Source: an uncultured Duncaniella sp. (lineage in GTDB: Bacteria > Bacteroidota > Bacteroidia > Bacteroidales > Muribaculaceae). From it: a stretch of DNA of 64,000 nucleotides. A program made the translations under genes and the position numbers. This document shows positions 18,701-26,590 of this stretch, piece by piece; position 1 is the stretch's first letter, and each line of letters begins with the position of its first letter. The DNA lies in contig CAJUCI010000002.1 in assembly GCA_910584825.1 (NCBI GenBank), forward strand, positions 62,001 to 126,000, written 5' to 3'. The notes under the pieces were generated by a model, which did not search any database, was not told the origin of the DNA, and was given only the letters and a program-made list of their open reading frames with translations.

Positions 18701-20299
18701 CTCTCGCTCACTCCGTCAGTCACCGGCAAGACAGTGATGTTTGAGTACAAGAACCTCGCCTACGCCACCGCTTACAGGTTCACTCTCCCCGCCGGCAGCA
18801 TCATGGACCTCACCGACAATGCCATGACCGAGGCCATCAGCATCAACTTCACCACCAAGACCCGTCCCGTAGTGGCCAAGGGCATCTATGAGGCTGAGGT
18901 TTCGACCGTCGACGAGCTCCTCGCCGCTATCGCCGAGGCCGGTAAGCGCGGCGATATGACCAAGCGTTTCCGCATCTTCCTCCACGACGGTACATACAAG
19001 CTCCCCGCAAGCACCACCGCTACCAAGACCGGCAGTGACGGCATTGCATATCCCGACCCCACCACATATCTCAGCACCCCCAACATCTCGTTTATCGGTG
19101 AGAGCCGTGACGGTGTGGTTATAACCAACACATTACCCAATGTAGAACACGACAACGGCTTCGGCCCGGCCAACGTCCTCGAGGGTATCGGCAAGGGCGA
19201 TGTGCTCCAGCTCACAAAGACTGCGACCGGCACCTACTTCCAGCACCTCACAATCAAGAGTGCCATGGGTGACAAGAGAGGCCGTGACATCGAGCTTAAT
19301 GACTATTCTGACAAGACCATCTGCAAGGATGTATGCCTCTGGGGCTATCAGGACACCTATAATTCAAACAACGAGAACTCACGCTTCTACTTCGAAGGCG
19401 GTGTGCTCCGCGGCCGCACTGACTTCCTCTGCGGCAAGGGCGACGTCTACTACAACGGCGTGACCCTCGAGATGTGCGAGAAAGGCGGCTACATCGCTGT
19501 TCCCTCCAAGCCCAAGAAGTACGGCTACATATTCAAGGACTGCGAGATTACAGGCTCGGCATCTGACATCGACGGCAACTACACCCTCGGACGTCCATGG
19601 GGCAAGGGCACACCTATCGCCCTCTTCATCGATACCAAGATGACCGTCAAGCCCTCAGCCATCGGCTGGAACGAAATGTCAGGCGGCTGGCCCGCACGCT
19701 TCGCCGAGTACAACTCGACAACAGCCACCGGCACAGTAATCGACCTCAAGGACCGCAAGAAACTCTTCGGTGAACACAAAGAAGGCGACGTAACAATCCC
19801 CGCCGACAAGCCCAACAACCCCGTCCTCACCAAGGAGGAGGCCGACTTCCACTCCTACGCTCGCGTAATGGGCGGTGACGACGACTGGGACCCCGCATCG
19901 CTCGCCGAGCAGGCACCCGCTCCCGCCAACGTCAAGCTCGACGGCAGCATCCTCTCATGGGACGACAACGAGTATGTACTCTGCTGGGCAGTATGCAAGG
20001 ACGGCAAGGTGATTGCATTCACCACCGAACCCACCTACACCATCGAGGCTGAGGCAGCCGCCAAGTCGGCTCCCGTCTACTCGGTACGCTCCGCCAACGA
20101 AATGGGCGGTCTCGGCGAGGCTGTCGAGGCAAGCGACATGTCGTCAATCAGCGACATCAACGCCGACTCTGACATCGTTTCGACCGTCTACTATAACCTC
20201 CAGGGCATGCGCGTGGCAGCCAACACCCCCGGCGTGCTCATCAAGGTTGACACCCTCGTCTCAGGCGAGACCGTAACCACCAAGGTTGTAGTAAAGTAA
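15776..20299 (+). CDS. Large secreted multidomain pectinesterase (CE8)
   Basis: A 1507-residue exported protein. After a signal peptide (residues 1-23) come Bacteroidetes repeat modules, including a List-Bact (InlB-type) repeat near 195-265 (KTLVGWTDGSKTYEIGE) and a second one near 610-680 (FGYKFVNWTDAAGKEVSAES). A Big_5-like domain spans about 935-1035 (VPENNSETASINGKIVLTFD). The catalytic pectin methylesterase domain is about 1040-1340: WGYQDTYNSN, GRTDFLCGKG and TLGRPWGKG carry the conserved Gln-Asp-Thr, Asp and Arg sites. The C-terminus (YYNLQGMRV ... KVVVK) resembles the short sorting-like tail of Bacteroidales secreted enzymes. It would demethylate pectin before lyases and GH28 act. The enzyme domain is only a fifth of the chain. 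Confidence 0.92.
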   Translation: MTRKIFKIALVLACLVGFQSARAEFKDIKIDLTGQGVLQADELKQGTAVKFGVVVAADGTNTRVDATDASANIVIDGKYWNDHGLGGGSIITLNVDGPVKIGLGTCQYGGGDVTVTNRAGDTVLTMNSNDGTCWKANNEKYAYGTYKGEADVLTIKVGNYLPAITVGAVNPADLVEDATVTYSLGEYAGAGVVPAAEKVEIGKTFTIPANFTIYQEGKTLVGWTDGSKTYEIGEIVTVPGDITLTPAFVDNTVTLADRTEPLTIKWDFQQRNGAPAVGFQNVDGFWVAQATIGTETIDVALPFSTKPGKIANANWKNRAQMNEGTSFTVPACDGAVISLESMNATDSTVDKNKMETNGGNASFTCAGKIENANLVIGKAGSYYRYIQVMLPVAKASGGQVFDNVDASVVWAFNSENYAKDVTATPEDGFAVKDFDIGVCTFKKITSTTVCPDIKFVDIASTNGGSDIVKWVVKPVKGLTFAPVSVSFYIARDGTDGNGKDVNVTGAVTGGESIVFGSITPHRMNKTQADDKFGKDDSYTIKYEYTLTADQQKALTSGDGFELVLNNGYGTTKGCMYSDVHINGILNGTSESVELYTFSANANIAEAGNISVYPKAAEYEAGTAVKLTAEKNFGYKFVNWTDAAGKEVSAESAFTYTVEANAELTANFKAINTYELAYTVEGGANDYQVQLSPAPVVVDGKNMYEEGTTVTLNAISNEIITFTNWNDGQSSSEIQITMDGDHTDIVAGFDAIDYIVAWDFMKAGCDGRSADFAAADNDAVSLVMRNAAGDTSGWLDKSQLSSGGYEGRPAAVNWRRTVLGDYYWQTTVNAEAFTDIKVITAMTYNYNAYTTYNVEYSLDGETWSKVGSITIEGAKKWTDATLPLPAEANNQKAVSIRWIADKSSKIDGTTSDNDGIALGATYIVGTAKLIDDGTAPVLVSQVPENNSETASINGKIVLTFDEKVKVKEGTTATLGDLSLTPSVTGKTVMFEYKNLAYATAYRFTLPAGSIMDLTDNAMTEAISINFTTKTRPVVAKGIYEAEVSTVDELLAAIAEAGKRGDMTKRFRIFLHDGTYKLPASTTATKTGSDGIAYPDPTTYLSTPNISFIGESRDGVVITNTLPNVEHDNGFGPANVLEGIGKGDVLQLTKTATGTYFQHLTIKSAMGDKRGRDIELNDYSDKTICKDVCLWGYQDTYNSNNENSRFYFEGGVLRGRTDFLCGKGDVYYNGVTLEMCEKGGYIAVPSKPKKYGYIFKDCEITGSASDIDGNYTLGRPWGKGTPIALFIDTKMTVKPSAIGWNEMSGGWPARFAEYNSTTATGTVIDLKDRKKLFGEHKEGDVTIPADKPNNPVLTKEEADFHSYARVMGGDDDWDPASLAEQAPAPANVKLDGSILSWDDNEYVLCWAVCKDGKVIAFTTEPTYTIEAEAAAKSAPVYSVRSANEMGGLGEAVEASDMSSISDINADSDIVSTVYYNLQGMRVAANTPGVLIKVDTLVSGETVTTKVVVK

Positions 20300-20324
20300 C
20301 CGTGACCTGCTGAAAAGCAAACAT

Positions 20325-20401
20325 CCCGCCTCGCAAGTGCGAGGCGGGTATATTCCCAAAAAGCACCCGCCCTGCGAATTTCACCATTCGCAGGGCGGGT
20401 G
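20325..20401 (+). terminator. Double hairpin terminator after the pectinesterase gene
   Basis: Two GC-rich stems in tandem: CCCGCCTCGCA / TGCGAGGCGGG (20325-20348), and CACCCGCCCTGCGAAT / ATTCGCAGGGCGGGTG (20364-20401, 16 bp), followed by TTGTATTT. Confidence 0.8.
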
Positions 20402-20427
20402 TTGTATTTAGCAGTTCGTTTACTAAA

Positions 20428-20544
20428 GAAGGGGACATAAGGACATAAGAGACAAAAGCGACATAAGATTTTATTATTGACAGCCTTTAGTTGTCATATT
20501 ATCTCTTATGTCGCTTTTGTCTCTTATGTCCTTATGTCCCCTTC
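20428..20544. repeat. Perfect 41-bp inverted repeat (GGGGACATAAGGACATAAG family)
   Basis: Left arm 20428-20468 begins GAAGGGGACATAAGGACATA and is matched exactly by the inverted right arm 20504-20544; the spacer is 35 bp. The arms recur at 49888-50025 with a different spacer, and as one decayed arm at 8924-8970. It lies between convergent genes. Confidence 0.9.
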
Positions 20545-20561
20545 TCCAATTAATGTATCCC

Positions 20562-22025
20562 TTACACTGTCGGATTGGTCCATTTGGGAAGGGAGAAGAT
20601 AAACTCGAGGCCGCCGGTCGAGCGGTTGTGCACCGAAATCGTGCCGCCGTGCGTGAGTATCGTGCTCTTGACGATAGGCAGGCCCAGGCCGGTACCGCCC
20701 TGTTTGCGCGAACGGCCCGTGTCCACACGATAGAACCGTTCAAAGAGATGAAGTATATGCTCCTCGGCAACACCCACACCGTTGTCATAGAAAGCAAACA
20801 TGTAGAAACGCTCGCTCTCCGATATGAGCCTAAGCCCCACCTTCGTGCCGCCCGAATACATGGCGGCATTGCGTATGAGTCCGCATATCATACCGTTAAT
20901 CAGGCCGTAATTGCCAGCCACATAGCACTCAAGGGGAATATCATAGGTGAACTCAAGCGAACCGGCAAGATTGTTGGCCGGCATGTCATAGTCAATCTGA
21001 TACACGAGGTCATACATGTCCACCTTGTTCACGGCTATCTTGTCGCCGCCGTTCTCGAGGCGGGTCATGGTAGACACATCGTTGAGCAGATTGGTCAGAC
21101 GCTCGATATTGCTCAACATGCGCTCAAGGAAACGAGTGCGCGTCTCGGCATCCATGTCAGGGTCGCCGAGAATCGACTCGAGATAGCCGCGCACGATTCC
21201 GATAGGTGTCTTAATCTCGTGGTTGATGTTGTTGGTCATCTGACGCGTCACGCGCGCCTTCTCCTCGATGGCATGTATGGCCACCTTGCGCTCCTTGCGT
21301 ATTAGGTCGACGGCTCGGGCGCGCTCATTGTAGAGGGCCACAATCTGACGCGAGATGTCGCCAAGCTCGTTGCGCGGAAACTTGTCATAGCCCGTGAAAT
21401 GACCGCCCGTGGCGGCACGATAGGCAAAATCCTTGAGCAGGGTGACACTGCGCGTGAGCATACGCGTGAAATAATATGTCACAAACAGCGTGAACAGCAT
21501 GCACGCGCCGATTACGAGCCACACGGTCGAGTCGACATCGATGGCATCGCTGACATCGGCATCGAAAGGCAGGGCCGAAATCACCTTCACCTTGCCGTCG
21601 TCACTGGTGGCGCGGCAGATGAAGTAGACATCGCCCATCGCATCGCGCACGAGGTCGCGGCTGCTGTCGTCGGAATATATACTGCGCAGTACGGTGTATG
21701 AGTCATCGTCAATAGGCAGCGGGATGCCGAGCGAGTATTTCAGCCTCCCCTCGTTGTTATACACAGTAATGCGCACATCCTCATAGGCCGAACCGGCGAA
21801 ATAGGATGCGATGAAGGCGTTGAACGGACGCAGCGACTGGTCGTCCTCGTTGGCCTTGAGTACGCGGCGGTTTATGAGGTCGAGCTGCGACGTGAGCATC
21901 TCGGCTCGGTAGTCGGCCTCACGCTTGTACTGATACCATATGATTAATCCGAACACCACGCACAGGCACAGCGCGATGGGCAGAAACAGTTGCCAGTGGT
22001 AATTAATCCTTCTCTTTAAAACCAT
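20562..22025 (-). CDS. Membrane sensor histidine kinase
   Basis: A 487-residue kinase; the start at 22025 (MVLKRRINYHWQLFLPIAL) overlaps the response regulator stop by 23 bp and places the first membrane helix (about residues 10-30) correctly. A periplasmic sensor of about 140 residues follows, then a second helix (WLVIGACMLFTLFVTYYFT, about 165-185) and HAMP. The phosphorylated histidine is in NNINHEIKTPIG (about residue 267). The ATP-binding domain shows the N box (LIRNAAMYSGG), DNGVGV, FERFYRVDTGRSRKQGGTGL and GLPIVK. It pairs with the adjacent PhoB/OmpR-type regulator. The signal is not evident. Confidence 0.93.
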   Translation of the reverse strand: MVLKRRINYHWQLFLPIALCLCVVFGLIIWYQYKREADYRAEMLTSQLDLINRRVLKANEDDQSLRPFNAFIASYFAGSAYEDVRITVYNNEGRLKYSLGIPLPIDDDSYTVLRSIYSDDSSRDLVRDAMGDVYFICRATSDDGKVKVISALPFDADVSDAIDVDSTVWLVIGACMLFTLFVTYYFTRMLTRSVTLLKDFAYRAATGGHFTGYDKFPRNELGDISRQIVALYNERARAVDLIRKERKVAIHAIEEKARVTRQMTNNINHEIKTPIGIVRGYLESILGDPDMDAETRTRFLERMLSNIERLTNLLNDVSTMTRLENGGDKIAVNKVDMYDLVYQIDYDMPANNLAGSLEFTYDIPLECYVAGNYGLINGMICGLIRNAAMYSGGTKVGLRLISESERFYMFAFYDNGVGVAEEHILHLFERFYRVDTGRSRKQGGTGLGLPIVKSTILTHGGTISVHNRSTGGLEFIFSLPKWTNPTV

Positions 22026-22734
22026 ATCCGAATCCCTGGCGTGTCTCGATATTGTTGCCGTAGGCACCTATCTTCTTGCGCAGGCGCGTGATATTGGTGT
22101 CGATAGTGCGGGTGGTCACCACCACGTCGTCGTCCCACACGCGTCGTATTATCTCCTCGCGTGAGTAGATGCGGTTGCGATGGGTGAGGAAGAAGAAGAG
22201 TATCTCAAACTCGGTCTTGGTCAGCGGCACAAGCGCGCCGTCGATATAGCAGGTCTTGTCGTTGGGGTCGATGCAGAGTGTCTGATATTCCACGCGGCTC
22301 TCCATAGGGTCAGCCGTCGTGGCGGGCACAGCCGCGGCTGCGGCCTGCATGGCACGGCGTGCGATGGCGGCGCGACGGAGCACGGCATTGACACGCGCCA
22401 CCATCTCGCTCATCTTGAAAGGCTTGGTGATATAGTCGTCGGCTCCGATGTTGAGTCCCATCACGGTGTCGTCCTCGCCGTTGAGAGCCGAGCAGAAAAT
22501 GATGGGCACATTCTCGATGCCGTTGGAGTTGCGCAGGGTCTTGGCGAAGTCAAATCCGCTCAGACGCTCCATCATGATGTCGACGATAAAAAGGTCGTAA
22601 GGCTTGAGGTCCATGCCCAACGCCTCCTCGGCACTGTAGGCGACATCTACCTCATAACCTTCCTTCATCAGGTTGTATTTTATTATCTCGCAGATTGACT
22701 CCTCATCGTCAATCACTAATATGCGTGCGTTCAT
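22003..22734 (-). CDS. OmpR/PhoB-family response regulator
   Basis: A 243-residue regulator. The receiver domain has the acidic pocket DDEES (about 9-13), the phospho-acceptor aspartate in LFIVDIMMERLSG (about residue 54) and the lysine in DYITKPFKMSEM (about 105). After an alanine-rich linker (ARRAMQAAAAAVPATTA), the winged-helix DNA-binding domain runs from about 150 to 240 (LTKTEFEILFFFLTHRNRIY, TRTIDTNITRLRKKIG, GFGYGF). It is the first gene of the pair and is translationally coupled to the kinase. OmpR/PhoB-type regulators bind direct repeats, and such a site (TTGTAAC twice, 11 bp apart) lies 280 bp away, before the candidate RNA at 23053. Confidence 0.94.
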   Translation of the reverse strand: MNARILVIDDEESICEIIKYNLMKEGYEVDVAYSAEEALGMDLKPYDLFIVDIMMERLSGFDFAKTLRNSNGIENVPIIFCSALNGEDDTVMGLNIGADDYITKPFKMSEMVARVNAVLRRAAIARRAMQAAAAAVPATTADPMESRVEYQTLCIDPNDKTCYIDGALVPLTKTEFEILFFFLTHRNRIYSREEIIRRVWDDDVVVTTRTIDTNITRLRKKIGAYGNNIETRQGFGYGFKEKD

Positions 22735-22882
22735 ACTGTAGCTGTGGTTTCGTATTTTCCGCTAAATTACAACATTTTTTTTGCTTGGACTGTTAAGATG
22801 TGTTAAATCGGAATAGTGCATGAACTTTTTCCCCGCCCGGGAGTTTTAATGATGTAGTTACTATTATTTGCACTGTGTTTTC

Positions 22883-22940
22883 ATGGTATTAGATTTAAGG
22901 TTAAGAAACGCGGGGCTGTCGAGATGACAGCCCCGCGTTT
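22883..22940 (+). other. Possible 14-codon leader peptide ending in a 15-bp terminator hairpin
   Basis: ATG at 22883 opens a 14-codon frame (MVLDLRLRNAGLSR) whose TGA is within the loop of a perfect 15-bp hairpin (AAACGCGGGGCTGTC 22906-22920, GACAGCCCCGCGTTT 22926-22940), followed by TATCTTG. A TTATTTGCAC near 22864 could be a weak -7 box. It may simply be a terminator; translation is not supported beyond the open frame. Confidence 0.35.
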
Positions 22941-23011
22941 TATCTTGTCGGCTCACGGTCAAAATGTTAAAAATGCAATTCCGGTGCATATGTCACAACA
23001 TTGTGTTACGA

Positions 23012-23047
23012 TTGTAACTCCGTTGTAACATTGCCGTATTACCTTTG
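23012..23047 (+). promoter_or_regulatory. Activator-type promoter: TTGTAAC direct repeat plus -7 box
   Basis: TTGTAAC occurs at 23012-23018 and 23023-23029, an 11-bp period, and the -7 element TACCTTTG at 23040-23047 follows after 10 bp. There is no TTTG -33 box. The repeat replaces it, as in promoters activated by PhoB-type regulators. That the neighbouring regulator binds here is inference. Confidence 0.45.
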
Positions 23048-23052
23048 CAACG

Positions 23053-23212
23053 TAGAAAGACAACAAAGCCCTTCCGACCAATCAGGGCTACAAGATATAC
23101 AAATCGATACCAATTAAAAGAATACGGTTGCAAAAATAGTTTTTTAGTAGATAAAACCTAATCATTATCGCATCAAAAGAGGACTGTCGCCCGACAGTCC
23201 TCTTATATTTTT
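23053..23212 (+). ncRNA. Candidate small RNA, about 160 nt
   Basis: The unit is bounded by the promoter at 23012-23047 and a strong terminator (AAGAGGACTGTCG / CGACAGTCCTCTT at 23177-23204, then ATATTTTT). No ATG occurs anywhere on the plus strand between them, so it cannot be an ordinary short gene. The 5' part folds: GTAG ... CTAC closing AGCCCT / AGGGCT (about 23053-23092). The middle is AT-rich and mostly unpaired (CGGTTGCAAAAATAGTTTTT), suitable for base pairing with targets. It is convergent with the PL11 gene. I do not recognise an Rfam family. Confidence 0.5.
23177..23212 (+). terminator. Terminator of the candidate small RNA
   Basis: AAGAGGACTGTCG pairs perfectly with CGACAGTCCTCTT, followed by ATATTTTT. 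Confidence 0.85.
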
Positions 23213-23262
23213 CCGCATACCGCATACCCGCCCGTATGCATTGGCGACTATGCGGCGAAACT

Positions 23263-23373
23263 GTAGGAGCGACGGCTTTAGCCGTCGATATGAAACCACG
23301 TATCAACCTATGGCTCACAGGCTTCGAGTCGAATTATTCGCTCCATATCGACGGCTAAAGCCGTCGCTCCTAC
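23263..23373. repeat. REP-like inverted pair (REPIN-type), best copy
   Basis: GTAGGAGCGACGGCTTTAGC continuing to ATATG (23263-23293) and its inverse, CATATCGACGGCTAAAGCCG to CTCCTAC (23344-23373), 50 bp apart. The GTAG tetranucleotide before an imperfect palindrome is the classical REP layout. It lies between the small RNA terminator and the PL11 stop codon. Confidence 0.88.
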
Positions 23374-23389
23374 ATTATACGGAATAGCC

Positions 23390-26300
23390 TCAACGCTTCA
23401 CATACTTGTAGACTTCGCGGCCTTCGCCGCCGGTCCTGACGATGACATAGACACCCTTGGCGATATTATCGACAAGTGCGCCCACATCCTCGCCCGCCGA
23501 TGAGCATACGAGTCGGCCGGTCATGGCATCAACCACCATCCAGCCTACATTTCCCGTGCCGGCCACGACATCCGCAATGCCGCTCTGACCGCCCGACTTG
23601 AACGACTCAAGCACCTTCTCGGGCGACATCGCACCCTCATAGATACGCACCTCGTCAAGCGCGCCTGTAAAAGCGGCATCGAAATTCACATTGACGTTGC
23701 CGAGCACCAGCTGCTCATTGTTATCGCTGATTGAGCCTGTGTTGTCAGCACCCTCGGCCACCCTTACACCGTCCACATAGATGTAGAGGGCCTTGGCAAA
23801 ACGGTCGCGCACCATCACCATATGATGCCACGCATTGTCAAACCACTTGGATGCCTCCTTGACGTAAGCCTGGCTCTTGGTCACATCATCGTCGATGGCA
23901 AAGTATAGCACATCGTTTTTAAGCTCGATTCCAAACCATTTGCCCGAGGCCCCGGTGGCGGCGTTTCGGGCGTTTGAGCCCTTGTGCATTATGTATGCTG
24001 CATTGTCGGCCGACTTCATCCAGAACTCGAGCGTGAAATCCTTGTCGCCGAGCTGTATGCCGTCATAAGCCTCCTGCTGATACCAGTTCTTGCCGGTCAG
24101 CTCAATGGCCTTGCCGTTCTTGCCCTCAACGGCTGCGACGTCGCCATCTCCTCCAAGCACAGCCTGTCCGCTAATATCGTTGTCGAGAGTCGCGCCGGGA
24201 TTATCGCAGGGAAAATACGCAAGCGTCGTAAGCCCTACGGGTGCCACAGCCTTGACGGTTATGAGCATCGTGCCGTCATTTCCGCCGACAGCACCAGTGG
24301 TGGCAAGGACGATTTTGTAGTCACCCTCCTCTTCGGGGGAGCCGGTGAGTGTGCCCTCGTTTGTCGCAGCGTCATAGTTCCATTTGAATCCGGCGGGAAG
24401 GTCCTTGGCCACTATCCCCTTGGCCCTGAGCTGGGTCACCACAACCGGGATGATGGGCGAACCGCAGTTGACAATCTGCGACGACGCGCCGCTGCGCACG
24501 AGCAGCGTTGAGCGGGTCTCATAGCTGTCCTCGGGCGAATAGCTGAGGTGCGGGGGCTGATTGTAGCCCGTGTTCTGCCAGGCGATAGCCATGCGATACT
24601 GATGGTCCTCCATCAGGCAGGGGAGCTTATAGTCGGTGGGAATCGTAGTAGTGAATATGAGCAGGTCACTTTGTGTGGCACCGTCATGCAGTATCACCTC
24701 CTCGCGCCAGTCGCCCATGATGTCGGCCTGGAGGTTGGGAGTGGCCTTGGTGCCGTTGCACGACACGGCATTGCTCCACCGGCTGAAATCCACGACCACA
24801 GGAGTCTTGCTGTTGGTGAAATATGCATCGGGCTTGCTCACGCATGTGCCGTCCAAAAGCTCGTCAAGCAGGTCGCCGTCCCAATATATGCGGAAATTTA
24901 TCGGCGGGCGGTTGTTGCCGATTACCTTGCCCTGGCTGTAGACACCGGCATCGCTTGCCGCCCAATATTCATAGCCGGGGAACGCCGCCGAGACATTTGC
25001 CGCGAGGCCACGGCCTATATCCTTGCCGCTCTGAGGCTTGACATAGATAATTTCGCCGGTGCGGGCATCGCGCATCTCAGTGTCGAAAGGATAGTTGGCT
25101 TCCGTCTCCTCATGCACCATGAACACCTGCAGCCCCTCGCGGTCAGGAATCATCTTGGCCAGGTGCAAGGCGTCGCCGTGACCCTCCGAGTTGTCGCCAC
25201 GGTTGGGGTTGGTGCGGTAGAGCAGCTTGCCGTCATGGTCGAGCGCGCCGCCGCCATAGATTATCTCATCCTTGCCGTCACCGTCCACATCGCCGACAGT
25301 GAGCGAGTGCGCACCCTCGCCCCACAGCTCCTGACCCTTGACCTTCGACTCGTGAAACCACACCTCCTGCAGCTTGCCGTCGCGGAAATCCACGGCCCAC
25401 ACGAATGCGGCGCGATAGTAGCCGCGACACATTATGACCGAGGGATGCAGCCCGTCAAGATAAGCCACTCCGGCGAGATAACGTTCCGAGCGGTTGCCGT
25501 AATCGTCACCCCATATGTTGGTGGGCACGTAATCATAGGCAGGCTTGTAGGGAATCGAGCTCAGAGCCTCGCCGGTCTTGCCGCTGAAGCATGTGAGATA
25601 TTCCGAGCCTCCCATCGGGCGGCCCAGGCTCTTGGTAGGGACGTCAGTCTGATGCCTATAGTCATCGGTAGGCTTGTCATCGCCCAGGAGCACCCACTCC
25701 CCCTTGCCGTCCTTGGTGCCGGGAGCGGTCTTGCATATCATCTCGGCACATCCGTCGCCGTCAAAGTCATAGATCATGAACTGCGTATAGTGATTGCCCG
25801 AGCGGATGTTATGCCCCAGGTCCACGCGCCACAGCTTCGTGCCGTCGAGCCGGTAGCAATCGATGATTGTCGGCCCGGTGAAGCCCTTGCCCGAGTTGTC
25901 CTTGGCATTGGAGGGAAGCCATTTCACAAACAGCTCATACACACCGTCGCCGTCAACATCGCCTACCGACACATCATCGGGAGTATAAGTGTAGCTGCTC
26001 GCATTAGAGCCATCCTGGGCACTTACCTTACCGCCCGCAGGACGGTCAAGATGCACTTTCATGTAGGGGGTAGCCCATGCTTCGCACACGCCCGAGTCGG
26101 TGACCTTGCCGCCGCTCACGGCCCTGACCTCATATTTCGAACCGGCGTCACCGGCAGGGTCAGTCAGATTCGTCACATCGGTCATGGGTGCGTCATTGAC
26201 CTTCACACCATCACGGTAGACATCAAACGCCGTGGTCTCACCGTCGCGTGCAAGCGAACGCCATGACACAAACACACCCTCGTCAGTCTTCACGGCCACA

Positions 26301-26392
26301 ACACCTCGGTCGAGGTATTCGGCCTGTGGTGTGGCAGCCCGGCCCGCAAACATCGAGGCCACCAACGCCACACTTAAAAACAGTCTTTTCAT
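23390..26392 (-). CDS. Rhamnogalacturonan lyase (PL11) with LamG-like domain, secreted
   Basis: A 1000-residue exported enzyme (signal peptide MKRLFLSVALVASMFAGRA). Residues 25-620 form the PL11 eight-bladed propeller, rich in calcium-binding DVDGDG repeats (VGDVDGDGVYELFVKWLPS, YDFDGDGCAEMICKTAPGTK, VGDVDGDGKDEIIYGGGALD). These enzymes cut rhamnogalacturonan-I backbones by beta-elimination. An Ig/put-like module (about 630-720) and a concanavalin-like LamG domain (about 725-915, DFTLEFWMKSADNAAYI) follow. The C-terminal 70 residues (VDAMTGRLVCSS ... GVYVIVRTGGEGREVYKYVKR) look like a Bacteroidetes sorting or anchoring tail. It has its own promoter. Confidence 0.92.
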   Translation of the reverse strand: MKRLFLSVALVASMFAGRAATPQAEYLDRGVVAVKTDEGVFVSWRSLARDGETTAFDVYRDGVKVNDAPMTDVTNLTDPAGDAGSKYEVRAVSGGKVTDSGVCEAWATPYMKVHLDRPAGGKVSAQDGSNASSYTYTPDDVSVGDVDGDGVYELFVKWLPSNAKDNSGKGFTGPTIIDCYRLDGTKLWRVDLGHNIRSGNHYTQFMIYDFDGDGCAEMICKTAPGTKDGKGEWVLLGDDKPTDDYRHQTDVPTKSLGRPMGGSEYLTCFSGKTGEALSSIPYKPAYDYVPTNIWGDDYGNRSERYLAGVAYLDGLHPSVIMCRGYYRAAFVWAVDFRDGKLQEVWFHESKVKGQELWGEGAHSLTVGDVDGDGKDEIIYGGGALDHDGKLLYRTNPNRGDNSEGHGDALHLAKMIPDREGLQVFMVHEETEANYPFDTEMRDARTGEIIYVKPQSGKDIGRGLAANVSAAFPGYEYWAASDAGVYSQGKVIGNNRPPINFRIYWDGDLLDELLDGTCVSKPDAYFTNSKTPVVVDFSRWSNAVSCNGTKATPNLQADIMGDWREEVILHDGATQSDLLIFTTTIPTDYKLPCLMEDHQYRMAIAWQNTGYNQPPHLSYSPEDSYETRSTLLVRSGASSQIVNCGSPIIPVVVTQLRAKGIVAKDLPAGFKWNYDAATNEGTLTGSPEEEGDYKIVLATTGAVGGNDGTMLITVKAVAPVGLTTLAYFPCDNPGATLDNDISGQAVLGGDGDVAAVEGKNGKAIELTGKNWYQQEAYDGIQLGDKDFTLEFWMKSADNAAYIMHKGSNARNAATGASGKWFGIELKNDVLYFAIDDDVTKSQAYVKEASKWFDNAWHHMVMVRDRFAKALYIYVDGVRVAEGADNTGSISDNNEQLVLGNVNVNFDAAFTGALDEVRIYEGAMSPEKVLESFKSGGQSGIADVVAGTGNVGWMVVDAMTGRLVCSSAGEDVGALVDNIAKGVYVIVRTGGEGREVYKYVKR

Positions 26393-26431
26393 TAAACAGT
26401 AAAAATATGATATTTTGATTCAAGGAAAGCA

Positions 26432-26463
26432 CAAAGTTACACATATTTCCACAAACAGTCAAA
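26432..26463 (-). promoter_or_regulatory. Promoter of the PL11 gene
   Basis: On the minus strand TTTG (26463-26460), 20 bp, TAACTTTG (26439-26432); leader of about 35 nt to the start at 26392. Just beyond it the base composition changes into the island. Confidence 0.75.
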
Positions 26464-26534
26464 ACGAGTAGGCATATCCACACGGCTCTCTCATTTAACT
26501 TTGTCCGAAGCTAAATAAATTGAGCCGTAACTTT

Positions 26535-26588
26535 TTCAAGTTCTTAAATTTTATAAATTTGGAATGTAATGGTTTATGCTTATATTTG
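26535..26588 (+). promoter_or_regulatory. Strong promoter with upstream TTCAAGTTCTTAA box
   Basis: TTTG (26558-26561), 19 bp, TATATTTG (26581-26588). TTCAAGTTCTTAA (26535-26547) lies upstream; the same 13 bases recur at 27565-27577 ahead of the next island gene, where the following TTTGCAGTGT is also shared. Confidence 0.7.
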
Positions 26589-26590
26589 CA

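Noticed and set aside
24548..26266. 572-codon open frame on the plus strand
   Set aside because: Antisense to the PL11 gene in a GC-rich region; its sequence is low in ordinary motifs, and the PL11 domains on the other strand are clear.
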